Positions 1-8,515 of a DNA stretch of 64,000 nt are shown here, piece by piece (position 1 is the first letter of the stretch; each line of letters starts with the position of its first letter). Origin of the DNA: Luteibacter jiangsuensis. Lineage in GTDB: Bacteria; Pseudomonadota; Gammaproteobacteria; Xanthomonadales; Rhodanobacteraceae. The notes below the pieces were generated by a model. It ran no database searches. It saw nothing but the letters and a program-made list of their open reading frames with translations, and had not been told where the DNA came from. Location of the stretch: positions 948,501-1,012,500 of the forward strand of contig NZ_JAUSSK010000002.1 of assembly GCF_030812295.1 (NCBI RefSeq). Direction: 5' to 3'. Made by a program: the position numbers and the translations under genes.

Positions 1-778
1 TCATGTACCCGGTGAACCACGACGCGCCCACCGCCACTTGCTTTGCCAGCGGGTTGGACAGCCCGCCCGCCGCCACCGGTCCGGAGATCGCGTATCCGGG
101 AATGCCGTAGGCGAGCCACACGCCGGCCAGCACGAACAGGACGAGGTAAACGAGCGAGGCGATGCGCGCGATCTTCGCCGCGCGTTCCGCGATGACATGG
201 TCGGCCTTCATCGCCGCCCAACTCGCGCCGTGCGCCAGCAGCATGCTGAGGCTGATCAGCCCGGAAAGCAGTGCGAACGGGCGGAAGAGGCCGAAGAATC
301 CACCTTCCCAGGACATGCGCAGGTCTCCGTCGTAGCGGAAGGGCAGTCCCAGGAAGAGATTGCCGAAGGCCACGCCGCACACGAGCATCACGATGACGCC
401 GGAGGCGATCAGGCAGTAATCCCATACGGCCTTCCATCGTGGATCGGGCATCTTCTCGCGGAAGTTGAAACCTACCGGCCGGATGATGAAGGCCACGAGC
501 AGCACGAACATCGCGACATACAAGCCGGAGAACGATGCCGCATACAGTAGCGGCCACGCGGCGAACACCGCGCCACCACCCAGGATGAACCACACCTGGT
601 TGCCTTCCCAGGTGGGCTCGATGGTTTCCAGCAATACCGTGCGCTGGTGCTCGTCCTTGCCCAGCACGCGCAACAGTGCCGCCACGCCGAAGTCGAAGCC
701 GTCCATGATCGCGAAACCGATCAGGAGGACGCCGATGAGCGCCCACCAGATGATACGCAGGGTGTCGTAGTCGAACAT
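1..778 (-). CDS. cydB: Cytochrome bd ubiquinol oxidase subunit II (CydB), 3' end cut by window
   Basis: This is the second membrane subunit of the cytochrome bd terminal oxidase, which oxidises quinol and reduces O2 to water. About 259 residues are visible of a family length near 380; the C-terminus lies beyond the left edge. It begins MFDYDTLRIIWWALIGVLL, the typical CydB start, and continues with long hydrophobic helices and the stretch TWEGNQVWFILGGGA that is characteristic of CydB. It lies 11 nt after the cydA stop on the same strand, so it is the distal gene of a cydP-cydA-cydB operon. The reading frame is intact as far as the edge. Confidence 0.95.
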   Translation of the reverse strand, partial: MFDYDTLRIIWWALIGVLLIGFAIMDGFDFGVAALLRVLGKDEHQRTVLLETIEPTWEGNQVWFILGGGAVFAAWPLLYAASFSGLYVAMFVLLVAFIIRPVGFNFREKMPDPRWKAVWDYCLIASGVIVMLVCGVAFGNLFLGLPFRYDGDLRMSWEGGFFGLFRPFALLSGLISLSMLLAHGASWAAMKADHVIAERAAKIARIASLVYLVLFVLAGVWLAYGIPGYAISGPVAAGGLSNPLAKQVAVGASWFTGYM

Positions 779-789
779 GAGGTTCTCCT

Positions 790-2361
790 TCAAGCCGTCT
801 GCGCGGTAACGGGGAGGGTGTCCGCCTGCTTCGGCCACATGCCGAGGCCGTCGGGACCCTTGCGGGCGAACTTCACCATCAGGTAGCCGTCGATGACGGC
901 GAGCGCGGTATAGAAGAGCACGAAACCGCCGAGTGAGATCCAGACCTGTCCCGCGGTGAGCGACGACGCCCCCAGTGCCGTCGGCAGCACGCCTTCGATC
1001 GCCCAGGGCTGGCGGCCATATTCCGCGACGATCCAGCCCAGTTCCGCGGCGACCCATGGCAGCGGAAGGCTCCACAGCGCGGCGCGGAGAAAGCCACGTC
1101 CGTCGAGACGGCGCTTGCTGGCACGCCAGAACGCGTACGCGAACAGTGCGATGAAGTAGAGGCCGCAGGCCACCATGATGCGGAACGACCAGAACAATAC
1201 GGGCACGTTCGGGATCGTGCTGTCGGCGGCCTTCTGGATATCGGCCGGCGTGGCCTTTCGCGGATCGTCGATGAAGCGCTTGAGCAGGAGGGCGTAACCC
1301 ATGTCCTTGTCGTGCGCGGCGAGGATCGCCCTGGCCTGCGCATCGTCCTTGTTCTCGCGCAGGACGAGCATCGCGTCATAGGCCTTGATGCCGTCGGCGA
1401 TGCGCAGCTTCGCATCGTCCACCAGGTTTGCGATACCGATGATCGGCTCGTCCAGCGACCGTGTACCCATCAGGCCCATCACCCAGGGAATACGGATGGC
1501 TGCATGGGTTTCGCGCGTCTTGACGTCGGGCAGGCCGAAGAGCGTGAAGGATGCCGGCGCCGGCTCCGTCTCCCACATGGCCTCGATCGCCGCCATCTTC
1601 ATCTTCTGGTTCTCGGAAACGGTGTATCCGGATTCGTCACCCAGGACCACCACCGACAAGGATGCGGCGAGGCCGAAGCTCGCGGCGACCGTCATCGAGC
1701 GCTTGGCGAAATCGATATTGCGTCCGCGCAGCAGGTACCAGGCGCTGATCGAGAGCACGAACATCGCGCCCATCGTGTAGCCGGCGCTCACGGTGTGGAC
1801 GAACTTGGACTGCGCCACGGGATTGAAGATCACTTCACTGAACGAGGTGACTTCCATGCGCATCGTCTGTGGATTGAACGCCGCGCCCACCGGGTTTTGC
1901 ATCCAGGCGTTGGCGATGAGGATCCACAGCGCGGAGAGGCTGGTGGCGAGCGCGAGGAACCAGGTCACCAGCATGTGCTTGACCGGCGAGATGCGATCCC
2001 AACCGAAGAAGAACAGGCCTACCAGGGTGCCTTCGAGGAAGAAGGCCATCATGCCTTCGATCGCCAGCGGCGCGCCGAAGATGTCGCCCACGTAGTGCGA
2101 GTAATACGCCCAGTTGGTGCCGAACTGGAATTCCATGGTGACGCCCGTGGCGACGCCCATGGCGAAATTGATGCCGAACAGCACGCCCCAGAACTGGGTC
2201 ATGCGCTTCCATACCTCGCGCCGCGTCATCACGTACACGCTTTCCATGATGGCGAGCATGAAGGCGAGGCCCAGCGTGAGGGGGACGAAGAGGAAGTGGT
2301 AGAGCGCCGTCAATGCGAATTGCAGGCGCGACAAGCCGACGACATCGGGGTCGACGATCAT
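790..2361 (-). CDS. cydA: Cytochrome bd ubiquinol oxidase subunit I (CydA)
   Basis: This is the haem-bearing and quinol-binding subunit of cytochrome bd oxidase. At 523 aa it matches the usual CydA length. It starts MIVDPDVVGLSRLQFALTAL, containing the conserved SRLQFALT segment and the histidine of YHFLFVPLTLG that follows. Further on it has the GWDRIS and QNPVGAAFNP family motifs. A longer open frame extends to 2706, but the ATG at 2361 overlaps the stop of cydP (ATGA) and matches family starts. It is translated with cydB downstream. Confidence 0.96.
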   Translation of the reverse strand: MIVDPDVVGLSRLQFALTALYHFLFVPLTLGLAFMLAIMESVYVMTRREVWKRMTQFWGVLFGINFAMGVATGVTMEFQFGTNWAYYSHYVGDIFGAPLAIEGMMAFFLEGTLVGLFFFGWDRISPVKHMLVTWFLALATSLSALWILIANAWMQNPVGAAFNPQTMRMEVTSFSEVIFNPVAQSKFVHTVSAGYTMGAMFVLSISAWYLLRGRNIDFAKRSMTVAASFGLAASLSVVVLGDESGYTVSENQKMKMAAIEAMWETEPAPASFTLFGLPDVKTRETHAAIRIPWVMGLMGTRSLDEPIIGIANLVDDAKLRIADGIKAYDAMLVLRENKDDAQARAILAAHDKDMGYALLLKRFIDDPRKATPADIQKAADSTIPNVPVLFWSFRIMVACGLYFIALFAYAFWRASKRRLDGRGFLRAALWSLPLPWVAAELGWIVAEYGRQPWAIEGVLPTALGASSLTAGQVWISLGGFVLFYTALAVIDGYLMVKFARKGPDGLGMWPKQADTLPVTAQTA

Positions 2362-2576
2362 GGCTGGATTCCCTGGGTGGAGGCGGAAGCGGGCGCGAGC
2401 ACCCGGCCGATACCGGCGGGTGAGACGTCCGCGCGGGGCAATGGCCGGATGGCCACGTACCAGATGAGCATGAGCACGGCGAGCTTGGCGACGACGATCA
2501 CGGAAAGCTCGAGGACGAGCTTTCGCAGTGGCTTGTCGCGCCATGGGCGGCGCCTGGGTGGACTGTCGACGACCAT
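2358..2576 (-). CDS. cydP: Small cytochrome oxidase-associated membrane protein (CydP-like)
   Basis: This 72-aa protein is encoded directly upstream of cydA, and its TGA overlaps the cydA ATG by 4 nt. It has a basic N-terminus (PRRRPWRDKPLRK), one hydrophobic segment at about residues 21-43 (LVLELSVIVVAKLAVLMLIW) and a periplasmic-looking tail. A putative small subunit named CydP occupies this position in xanthomonads; assignment here rests on position, size and topology. The ATG at 2576 has a GGGAG-like ribosome site about 10 nt upstream. The role is presumably assembly or stability of the bd oxidase. Confidence 0.75.
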   Translation of the reverse strand: MVVDSPPRRRPWRDKPLRKLVLELSVIVVAKLAVLMLIWYVAIRPLPRADVSPAGIGRVLAPASASTQGIQP

Positions 2577-2714
2577 CGGTGCGACTCCCTCGTTCTTGCG
2601 AACATCTGCGCGGCATCGTAAGCCGGGCGCGCCAGACGCAGCCGATGGCCGATTGTCGCAACCGGCTGACCGCGTATCCTTCCACTTTCCCCCTTTTGTG
2701 CAGCATATTCCTTC

Positions 2715-3785
2715 ATGGCCGAGAGTAAAGGGCGTTACGCCTCCGTGGACGTGCTGCGCGGATTGACCGTGGCGGCCATGCTGCTGGTCAACGATCCCGG
2801 CGACTGGGGCCATGTCTGGTGGCCCCTGGAACACGCCGAATGGAACGGTTGTACACCGACCGACCTCGTGTTTCCCCTGTTTCTCTTCATCGTGGGGGTA
2901 TCGGTGTCGCTGGCCATCGTGCCGCGGATCGAGGCCGGTGCCGCGAAGGCGCCTGTCCGGCGGGCGGCCGGGCGCCGCGCGCTGCGCATCGTCGGCCTCG
3001 GCCTGCTGCTGAACCTCGTCGCCTGGCTGGCGATTCCCGAGGCGCACCTTCGCCTTCCGGGCGTGCTGCAGCGGATCGGGATCTGCTTCGCGGCGGCGGC
3101 CCTGCTCGCGGTGTACACGCGGCCACGCACGCGCGATGTCCTGTTCGTCGCACTTCTTGCCGTTTATGGGGTGCTGCTGCTGGCTGGCGGCATGGCGCCA
3201 TGGACGAACCTCGCCAGCCAGCTGGACTCGGCGGTGTTCGGGGCGTTCGTCTACGTGACGGATCCGGCCACGGGCCGGGGGCACGACCCGGAGGGGCTCC
3301 TGGCGACGCTGCCATCCGTCGCGACGACCTTGCTCGGCATGCGTGCCGGTACATGGTTACGCGTGGGCGATACGAGGAAGCTGGTGGTGGCGGCGGTCGC
3401 GTGCCTGGCCCTGGGATGGTTGGCGCAGGCGTTGTGGCCGTTCAACAAGAACCTGTGGACGCCCAGTTACGTCCTCTGGACGGGCGGTTGGTCGTTCGCC
3501 TTGCTGGCGGCCGTCCACGGCCTGGTCGACCGCCGCGGTTGGCGCCTGCCCGGCCGTGCCTTCGGCCTCAACGCCATCGCCGCCTATGCCGGCTCGGGCC
3601 TGATGGTGTACCTGTTGATCGCGTCGGGCATGGCGGGCCCGTTGTACCGCCATGCCTTCGCGTCGTGGATGACACCCTTGTTCGGGCCGTATGTGCCGTC
3701 GGCCGCGTGGGGCGTCGCCTTTGTCACCGTGTGGTGGCTGGTCGTGCGCTGGATGGATCGGCGTGGGATCTACCTGAAGGTCTGA
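2715..3785 (+). CDS. HGSNAT/NagX-like membrane acyltransferase (DUF5009 family)
   Basis: This 356-aa polytopic membrane protein belongs to the family of heparan-alpha-glucosaminide N-acetyltransferase and bacterial NagX. The diagnostic N-terminus is present: ASVDVLRGLTVAAMLLVNDP, then the histidine of WPLEHAEWNG followed by TDLVFPLFLFIVGVS. Around ten hydrophobic helices follow. Eukaryotic relatives acetylate glucosamine across a membrane; NagX homologues accompany N-acetylglucosamine use in some gammaproteobacteria. No chitin or GlcNAc genes are nearby, so the substrate is unknown. No clear ribosome site precedes the ATG. Its last 16 bp overlap the 3' end of convergent pepQ. Confidence 0.85.
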   Translation: MAESKGRYASVDVLRGLTVAAMLLVNDPGDWGHVWWPLEHAEWNGCTPTDLVFPLFLFIVGVSVSLAIVPRIEAGAAKAPVRRAAGRRALRIVGLGLLLNLVAWLAIPEAHLRLPGVLQRIGICFAAAALLAVYTRPRTRDVLFVALLAVYGVLLLAGGMAPWTNLASQLDSAVFGAFVYVTDPATGRGHDPEGLLATLPSVATTLLGMRAGTWLRVGDTRKLVVAAVACLALGWLAQALWPFNKNLWTPSYVLWTGGWSFALLAAVHGLVDRRGWRLPGRAFGLNAIAAYAGSGLMVYLLIASGMAGPLYRHAFASWMTPLFGPYVPSAAWGVAFVTVWWLVVRWMDRRGIYLKV

Positions 3786-5101
3786 AGCGCGAACGCGTCC
3801 CTCGTCAGGTTTTCCGGCGCATCCGCCGTGCAGACCACGTCGTCCTCGATCCGGATGCCGCCATACTGGCGGAACGTTTCCACCTTCACCCAGTCGATGT
3901 CCGCGGCGATCGGCTTGTTCTTGAGTTCGGCCAGCAGCATGTCGATGAAATAGAGGCCGGGTTCGATCGTCACCACCATGCCGGGTTCGAGCTTCCGGGT
4001 GAGGCGCAGGTACGGATGCCCCTCCGGCTTGGCGATCGTCCCGCCGGTCTCGGATGCCTGGAATCCCGCCACGTCGTGCACCTGCAGACCGATGCCGTGA
4101 CCGAGACCGTGCGGGAAGAACGCGGCCGAGACACCCGATTCCACGGCGCTTTCCGCGCTCATGCGGATGAAGCCGTGCTCGCGCAGCACGCCGGCCAGCA
4201 CGTGATGGGCATGCACATGCAGTTCCGGGTAGCTCTGGCCCGCGCGCACCCTGGCCACGAACGATCGCTCGGCGGCATCGACCGAATCGATCAGGGCCTG
4301 GAATTCGCTCGCGTGCGCGCCTGCATACGTGCGTGTGATGTCGCTTGCGTAACCCGCGGCGCTCGCACCCGCATCGATCAGGAAGGAGCGGCTTTCCGCG
4401 GGTGCGGTGCGGTCGAAGTTCGTGTAGTGCAGTACCGCGCCGTGCGCGTTGAGGCCGACGATGCTGGCGTAAGGCAGCTCGGCATCGATCTGCCCCACGG
4501 CGGTGAGGTAGGCGAGGTGGATGCCCAGTTCGCTTTCGCCGTCACGGAAGGCGCGCTCGGCGGCACGGTGGCCGCGCGTGCCGCGCCGGCTGGCTTCGCG
4601 CATCAGTTCGACTTCGTACGGCGTCTTGTACGCGCGGTGGTAGTGCAGGTGGTCGATCACCGCCGCCGGGTTGTTGGCGCATACATCCTGCAAGTTGCAG
4701 AACTGGTCGCCGATGATGGCGCAACGCGAGAGTGCCGCCGGAAGCTCGGCGATGGCGTCGGCGGGCTTGCGCACCACGACGATGTCGAAATGGTCGACCC
4801 AGTAGCCGGCGGGTGCCTCGGGCACCACGTGCCAGTAATCGCGTGGCTGGAGGAAAACGAGTTTCGGCTTCTCGCCCGGCGAGTAGACCAGCCAGCTACC
4901 GGGGGCGTCGGTCAGCGGCAGCCAGTGCTTGAAGTGCGGATTGGTGACGAACGGGTAATCCTGGTCGTCCAGGAACTTGGTGATCGGGCGGCCGGCCGGT
5001 ACGACCAGGTGGTCGAAACCGCCGCGCGCCAGCGCGGTGTCGGTGCGCTCACGCAAGGTGGCGAGATGCTGCGGGTAAAGCGCGGCCAGCGCGTCGTTCA
5101 T
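3770..5101 (-). CDS. pepQ: Xaa-Pro dipeptidase (PepQ)
   Basis: This is a cytoplasmic M24B metallopeptidase that splits dipeptides ending in proline. It is 443 aa, the same length as E. coli PepQ. The metal-binding pita-bread fold is seen in order: LIDAGASAAGYASDITRTY (first Asp ligands), FFPHGLGHGIGLQVHD (His), VVTIEPGLYFID (Glu) and GGIRIEDDVV (Glu). It starts at the ATG at 5101; the longer frame to 5161 adds a basic stretch not seen in the family. It is last in a minus-strand run, 74 nt after the CxxC protein, and overlaps the preceding convergent gene by 16 bp at its 3' end. Confidence 0.95.
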   Translation of the reverse strand: MNDALAALYPQHLATLRERTDTALARGGFDHLVVPAGRPITKFLDDQDYPFVTNPHFKHWLPLTDAPGSWLVYSPGEKPKLVFLQPRDYWHVVPEAPAGYWVDHFDIVVVRKPADAIAELPAALSRCAIIGDQFCNLQDVCANNPAAVIDHLHYHRAYKTPYEVELMREASRRGTRGHRAAERAFRDGESELGIHLAYLTAVGQIDAELPYASIVGLNAHGAVLHYTNFDRTAPAESRSFLIDAGASAAGYASDITRTYAGAHASEFQALIDSVDAAERSFVARVRAGQSYPELHVHAHHVLAGVLREHGFIRMSAESAVESGVSAAFFPHGLGHGIGLQVHDVAGFQASETGGTIAKPEGHPYLRLTRKLEPGMVVTIEPGLYFIDMLLAELKNKPIAADIDWVKVETFRQYGGIRIEDDVVCTADAPENLTRDAFALQTFR

Positions 5102-5175
5102 CGGGGATCTCCGGAGCGTGGGGCAAACCGCAATGGTGCGCCTCCGCCGGCCCATCGCCAACCCCGGAACGCCAT

Positions 5176-5832
5176 TCAGGCCTTGGCGAACACCACGGTG
5201 TAGTCGCCGGCGATATCACCCAGGCGCTGTCGCAACGCGGTGGCGGCGTGTTCGTCGCCGTCGCGGGCGAGGCCCTTGAGGTGTGCGCCGTACAAGGTGA
5301 TGGCGAAGTGGCCCACGGCGAAATCGTTGGCGGGCGATCGCCACAGGTGCAGGGGCGTCCACGTGGCGCAGGAAGGACAGGCCACATAGGCGGAATCGGG
5401 TGCGTCGCACCACACCGCGAGTGCTTCCTCCAGGGCTTCGCTGCCCTCGTCACCGGGTGCCAGCGTCTCCCGGCATTCGGGACAGCGGATGACGAAGCCG
5501 CCGTCGTAGCGGCAGAAGATCCCGTTCTCGCGGCCGCCGTCCACCAGGCGCGCGCCGCCGTTGCCGTCCTCATGCCAGCGGTGTCCGCTGGCATGCAGGC
5601 CGATGGCCCGGATTCCGGTGTCGGCCACGAGCCGCTCGTCGAGCACGCGGAACCGCGTTTCCTCGTCTCCGATGGGCAAGGGTGAAATGGTGCCGTCCCC
5701 GACGAGGTGCAGGTACAGGCTGGTCGCGGCCGCCGCGGCGTCGTCTCGCTCGAGATCGGTGTCGACCAGGATGGTGGTGGCATCGCTCATGAGAAGCGAT
5801 GGTGGTCCTTCATGTGGGGCGTCGTAAAGCAT
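5176..5832 (-). CDS. Uncharacterised cytoplasmic protein with two CxxC motifs
   Basis: I do not recognise the family. The 218-aa product has no signal peptide or membrane segment, is acidic, and carries two CxxC pairs (VIRCPEC and VACPSC), a spacing that could make a split zinc ribbon. The start is uncertain. The ATG at 5832 lies 16 nt after the PilZ gene stop; a second in-frame ATG at 5790 would give 204 aa (MSDATTILVDTD). The gene sits between a PilZ protein and PepQ on the same strand. Position suggests co-transcription with the DUF1631-PilZ pair, but no function can be assigned. Confidence 0.7.
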   Translation of the reverse strand: MLYDAPHEGPPSLLMSDATTILVDTDLERDDAAAAATSLYLHLVGDGTISPLPIGDEETRFRVLDERLVADTGIRAIGLHASGHRWHEDGNGGARLVDGGRENGIFCRYDGGFVIRCPECRETLAPGDEGSEALEEALAVWCDAPDSAYVACPSCATWTPLHLWRSPANDFAVGHFAITLYGAHLKGLARDGDEHAATALRQRLGDIAGDYTVVFAKA

Positions 5833-5848
5833 GGCGAGAGGCTTCCGT

Positions 5849-6196
5849 TCAGTCCGCGGGTGGTCCGATCCACTCGTCGATGGCGCGCACGTCGTCTTCA
5901 CTCGCCGCGACGATACGGTATCCGGCCCAGTACTGTCCCGCCGACGCGGCGGGTTCATGCCACTGCTCCTGGATGCCGATTTCGACCCTGTGTTCACGAT
6001 GTTGGGTATCGGGCAGGGTGAAGGCCACCTGTTGCACCACGCCACTGCGGGGCGCGTTGCCGACGAGCAGCATCAGGCCGGTGGCCGAGAGGTTGCCAAG
6101 CTGGCCGACCACGCCCTCGCTCATGACGTCGATCACCGGCATCGGAGAGCTGGCCCGCTTGCGTGGTGCACGGCGTTGTTCGAATTCGGATTTCAT
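5849..6196 (-). CDS. PilZ domain protein, probable c-di-GMP receptor
   Basis: This 115-aa protein is essentially a single PilZ domain. Both known c-di-GMP-binding motifs are visible: RxxxR near the N-terminus (RRAPR, residues 8-12) and NxSxxG (NLSATG, about residues 35-40). PilZ domains with these motifs bind cyclic di-GMP and relay it to a partner. Its ATG overlaps the stop of the DUF1631 gene by 4 nt (ATGA), so the two are translationally coupled, which makes the DUF1631 protein a natural candidate partner. Partnership is inference from arrangement. Confidence 0.88.
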   Translation of the reverse strand: MKSEFEQRRAPRKRASSPMPVIDVMSEGVVGQLGNLSATGLMLLVGNAPRSGVVQQVAFTLPDTQHREHRVEIGIQEQWHEPAASAGQYWAGYRIVAASEDDVRAIDEWIGPPAD

Positions 6197-8400
6197 GCGC
6201 GGCCCGCCAAGCGTGTATCGCCTGCGCCTTCGCGGCGGAGGTTACGTGCCACCGCCTGCCATGCACGGTCGACGATGGACATCTTCTGTTCCTTCCATTC
6301 GCGCGCCTCGCCATTGGCGATCAGCCGGGCGAGGCGGGTGAGATCCATGTCCTCGCTACGGCCACCACGCTGGTTCACGAAGAGGCAGCGGCCAGTGGTC
6401 GGAGAGAACCAGGCGAGCTTGCGCAAGACGATGCTTCCGTCGGCCTGGACGAACTCGAACCAGGTGCCGAAACGCAGGCTGGCGAAGCCTTCGTATACGG
6501 CACGCGCCGCCGGATCGAGCGGGGTCGGCCGCACGGGGTCCACGGGCTCGCCGTGCGCGGTGCCTTCGCCCAGACGTGGACGTTGCTTGAGCCGCACCGC
6601 GACATCCGTGGGTGTCAGGCCATCGTCACCATGCCGCGCGGGGCCATCGAACAGCCCGGCCGCGACCTGGGCGGCTTCAGAGGGATGCATGCCCAGGTGC
6701 TCGAGCCCGCGCTCCACGTCCTGGCGCAGCTTGCGCGCGTCGGGAATGGGCCGCCGGCCGAGCAACTGGTCGGTGACGCCCAGGCAATAGAGGAAAGCCT
6801 CGCCGTTCTCGCCGCCACGCAGGATGTGCAGGGCGAGCACGTCGGCCCACGTGCGTTCGAGCAGGATGCGTAGTACGCCCCTTGGGGCGGCACCGCGGAC
6901 CATGCGTTCGGCCATGATGTCGGTGGCGCGCTGGCGTGCCCGTTCCAGCCGATCGCGTCCTTCCATGGCTTCGATCTGGCGTCGCTCGGCGACATGCGCC
7001 TTGCGTGACAACAGGGCGATCTGTTGCTCGATGTCGGCTCGCCACGCAGGGTCGATCACCTGGGCGTGGCGGGCTTCCACGACCAGCCGCTCGAGACGGT
7101 CGACCAGGGCTGCGTCCGGTTCACCCTCGGCCGGGTCGAGCCAGTGGTGCGCCGCCTCGCTCACCGTATCGAGCAGCTGGCGCGCGGGGTGCTCGGGCTG
7201 GTCGAAGAAACCGCGATCGTTCACCGCCGCGCGCAACATCGGCCACTGCAGGCCGCCGAGGACGGCATGGCCCGGGCTCGCCGCGCCGAGCTGCTGACCA
7301 AGGCTCTGGAACAGGCGCGCGGTGAGTTCGACGGTGTCGCCTTGCTCGATGGTGAGTTCGGCGGGCGGTGAACCAGCTGGACGCGCGCGGTTCAACTGAT
7401 GGATCAATTCGTCGCGCAGCGCCTGCGCGCTGCGGATCTCGCGTTGCGCCGCGTCGGTGACATCGACGACATGGCCTTGCAGGGCGAGCAGGGCGGTCTG
7501 CAACTCGTCGTCCGACGCCAGCCGGCCCGGTGCGAAACCCGCGCCGCGTCCGGTTTCCATGCGCCGGGCGAGCAGGCTGCGCAGGCCCTCCAGTACGCCG
7601 ATGTGGCCCTCGACGAGCGTACCGGCGTTCGCATCGGGCGGCGCGCCGCCCATGGCTGGTTCGGCGGCATTCGCGCGACGGTCGGCGGCGGCCGCCGCGG
7701 CGATGCGCACGTTCGGGTAGACACGGAAGCCCGGCAAGATGCCGCGCGTGCGGAAATGTTCGTTGAGTGCGCCGTAGAAGGCCTCGCCGTGGCCGAGCAC
7801 CCGCGCATCCACCGCGTGGAACAGGAGCAACCTGTGGGCTGTCGACAAGGGCATCGGCGTGACGGCGTCCTTCAGCGCGGCGATGAGCGCCCGCGGGCCG
7901 GCGGGCAGGGCCTCGCCCTCCAGTGGGGGCGTGCCGGCCAATACCGCGAGCCGATAGCCGAGTTCGAACAGGCTGCTGGCGCTGCGAGCTTCGCCGCGTG
8001 CCGCCATGCTCGCCAATGCGTCGGCTTGTTCCTGCTCCTCGGGATCGACCAGGCTGAGCGTCAGGTGTTCGACGGCGGTGGAAGCCTTCTGTTCGCTCAT
8101 TTCGCCGAGCCGGCGGAAGCGCTCGGACAGATGGGCCGCGAACCGGTTACGGAAGCCTGGGCCATCGCGTTCGACGATATTCCGGCTTTCGAAGCAGGCC
8201 TGTTGTTCGAGATGGTTGCGACTGCTTTCCGCCGCGGCGAACAGGCGCTGGTCGAAATCGCGCAGCGAGTCGCGCAAGGGCATGTCCAGCCAGGTCAGGC
8301 AAAGCGACAGCCCCTGTTGTGCTTCGCGTTCCGCACGCGGCGACAGGGCGACGGGATGCGGTCCCGTCCGGCCGTACGGCGGTTGCGTACCTGCAGTCAT
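6193..8400 (-). CDS. DUF1631 family protein
   Basis: This large cytoplasmic protein (735 aa) belongs to DUF1631, found in many gammaproteobacteria and of unknown function. It is mostly charged and helical, without membrane segments. The start chosen is the ATG at 8400 (MTAGTQPPYG), which follows a GGGGAGGACC ribosome site; the open frame continues 17 codons upstream without one. It is first in a minus-strand operon with the PilZ gene, to which it is translationally coupled, so a role in c-di-GMP-controlled behaviour is plausible. Confidence 0.85.
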   Translation of the reverse strand: MTAGTQPPYGRTGPHPVALSPRAEREAQQGLSLCLTWLDMPLRDSLRDFDQRLFAAAESSRNHLEQQACFESRNIVERDGPGFRNRFAAHLSERFRRLGEMSEQKASTAVEHLTLSLVDPEEQEQADALASMAARGEARSASSLFELGYRLAVLAGTPPLEGEALPAGPRALIAALKDAVTPMPLSTAHRLLLFHAVDARVLGHGEAFYGALNEHFRTRGILPGFRVYPNVRIAAAAAADRRANAAEPAMGGAPPDANAGTLVEGHIGVLEGLRSLLARRMETGRGAGFAPGRLASDDELQTALLALQGHVVDVTDAAQREIRSAQALRDELIHQLNRARPAGSPPAELTIEQGDTVELTARLFQSLGQQLGAASPGHAVLGGLQWPMLRAAVNDRGFFDQPEHPARQLLDTVSEAAHHWLDPAEGEPDAALVDRLERLVVEARHAQVIDPAWRADIEQQIALLSRKAHVAERRQIEAMEGRDRLERARQRATDIMAERMVRGAAPRGVLRILLERTWADVLALHILRGGENGEAFLYCLGVTDQLLGRRPIPDARKLRQDVERGLEHLGMHPSEAAQVAAGLFDGPARHGDDGLTPTDVAVRLKQRPRLGEGTAHGEPVDPVRPTPLDPAARAVYEGFASLRFGTWFEFVQADGSIVLRKLAWFSPTTGRCLFVNQRGGRSEDMDLTRLARLIANGEAREWKEQKMSIVDRAWQAVARNLRREGAGDTRLAGRA

Positions 8401-8515
8401 TCGAAAAGGTCCTCCCCGACCTTGCCTGTCGAGTTTAGGAGTCCATCCCATGCAGGCGCCAGCGCATCGGCGACCCGCTTATGGCTTAGGGCGATTGGAA
8501 TAGGCAGCGGGCCGA

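Noticed and set aside
1312..2766. 484-codon plus-strand open frame
   Set aside because: It is antisense to cydA; its His/Glu/Gly-rich translation is typical of a high-GC shadow frame.
2819..5203. 794-codon plus-strand open frame
   Set aside because: Shadow of the NagX-like gene in another frame and antisense to pepQ; no domain seen.
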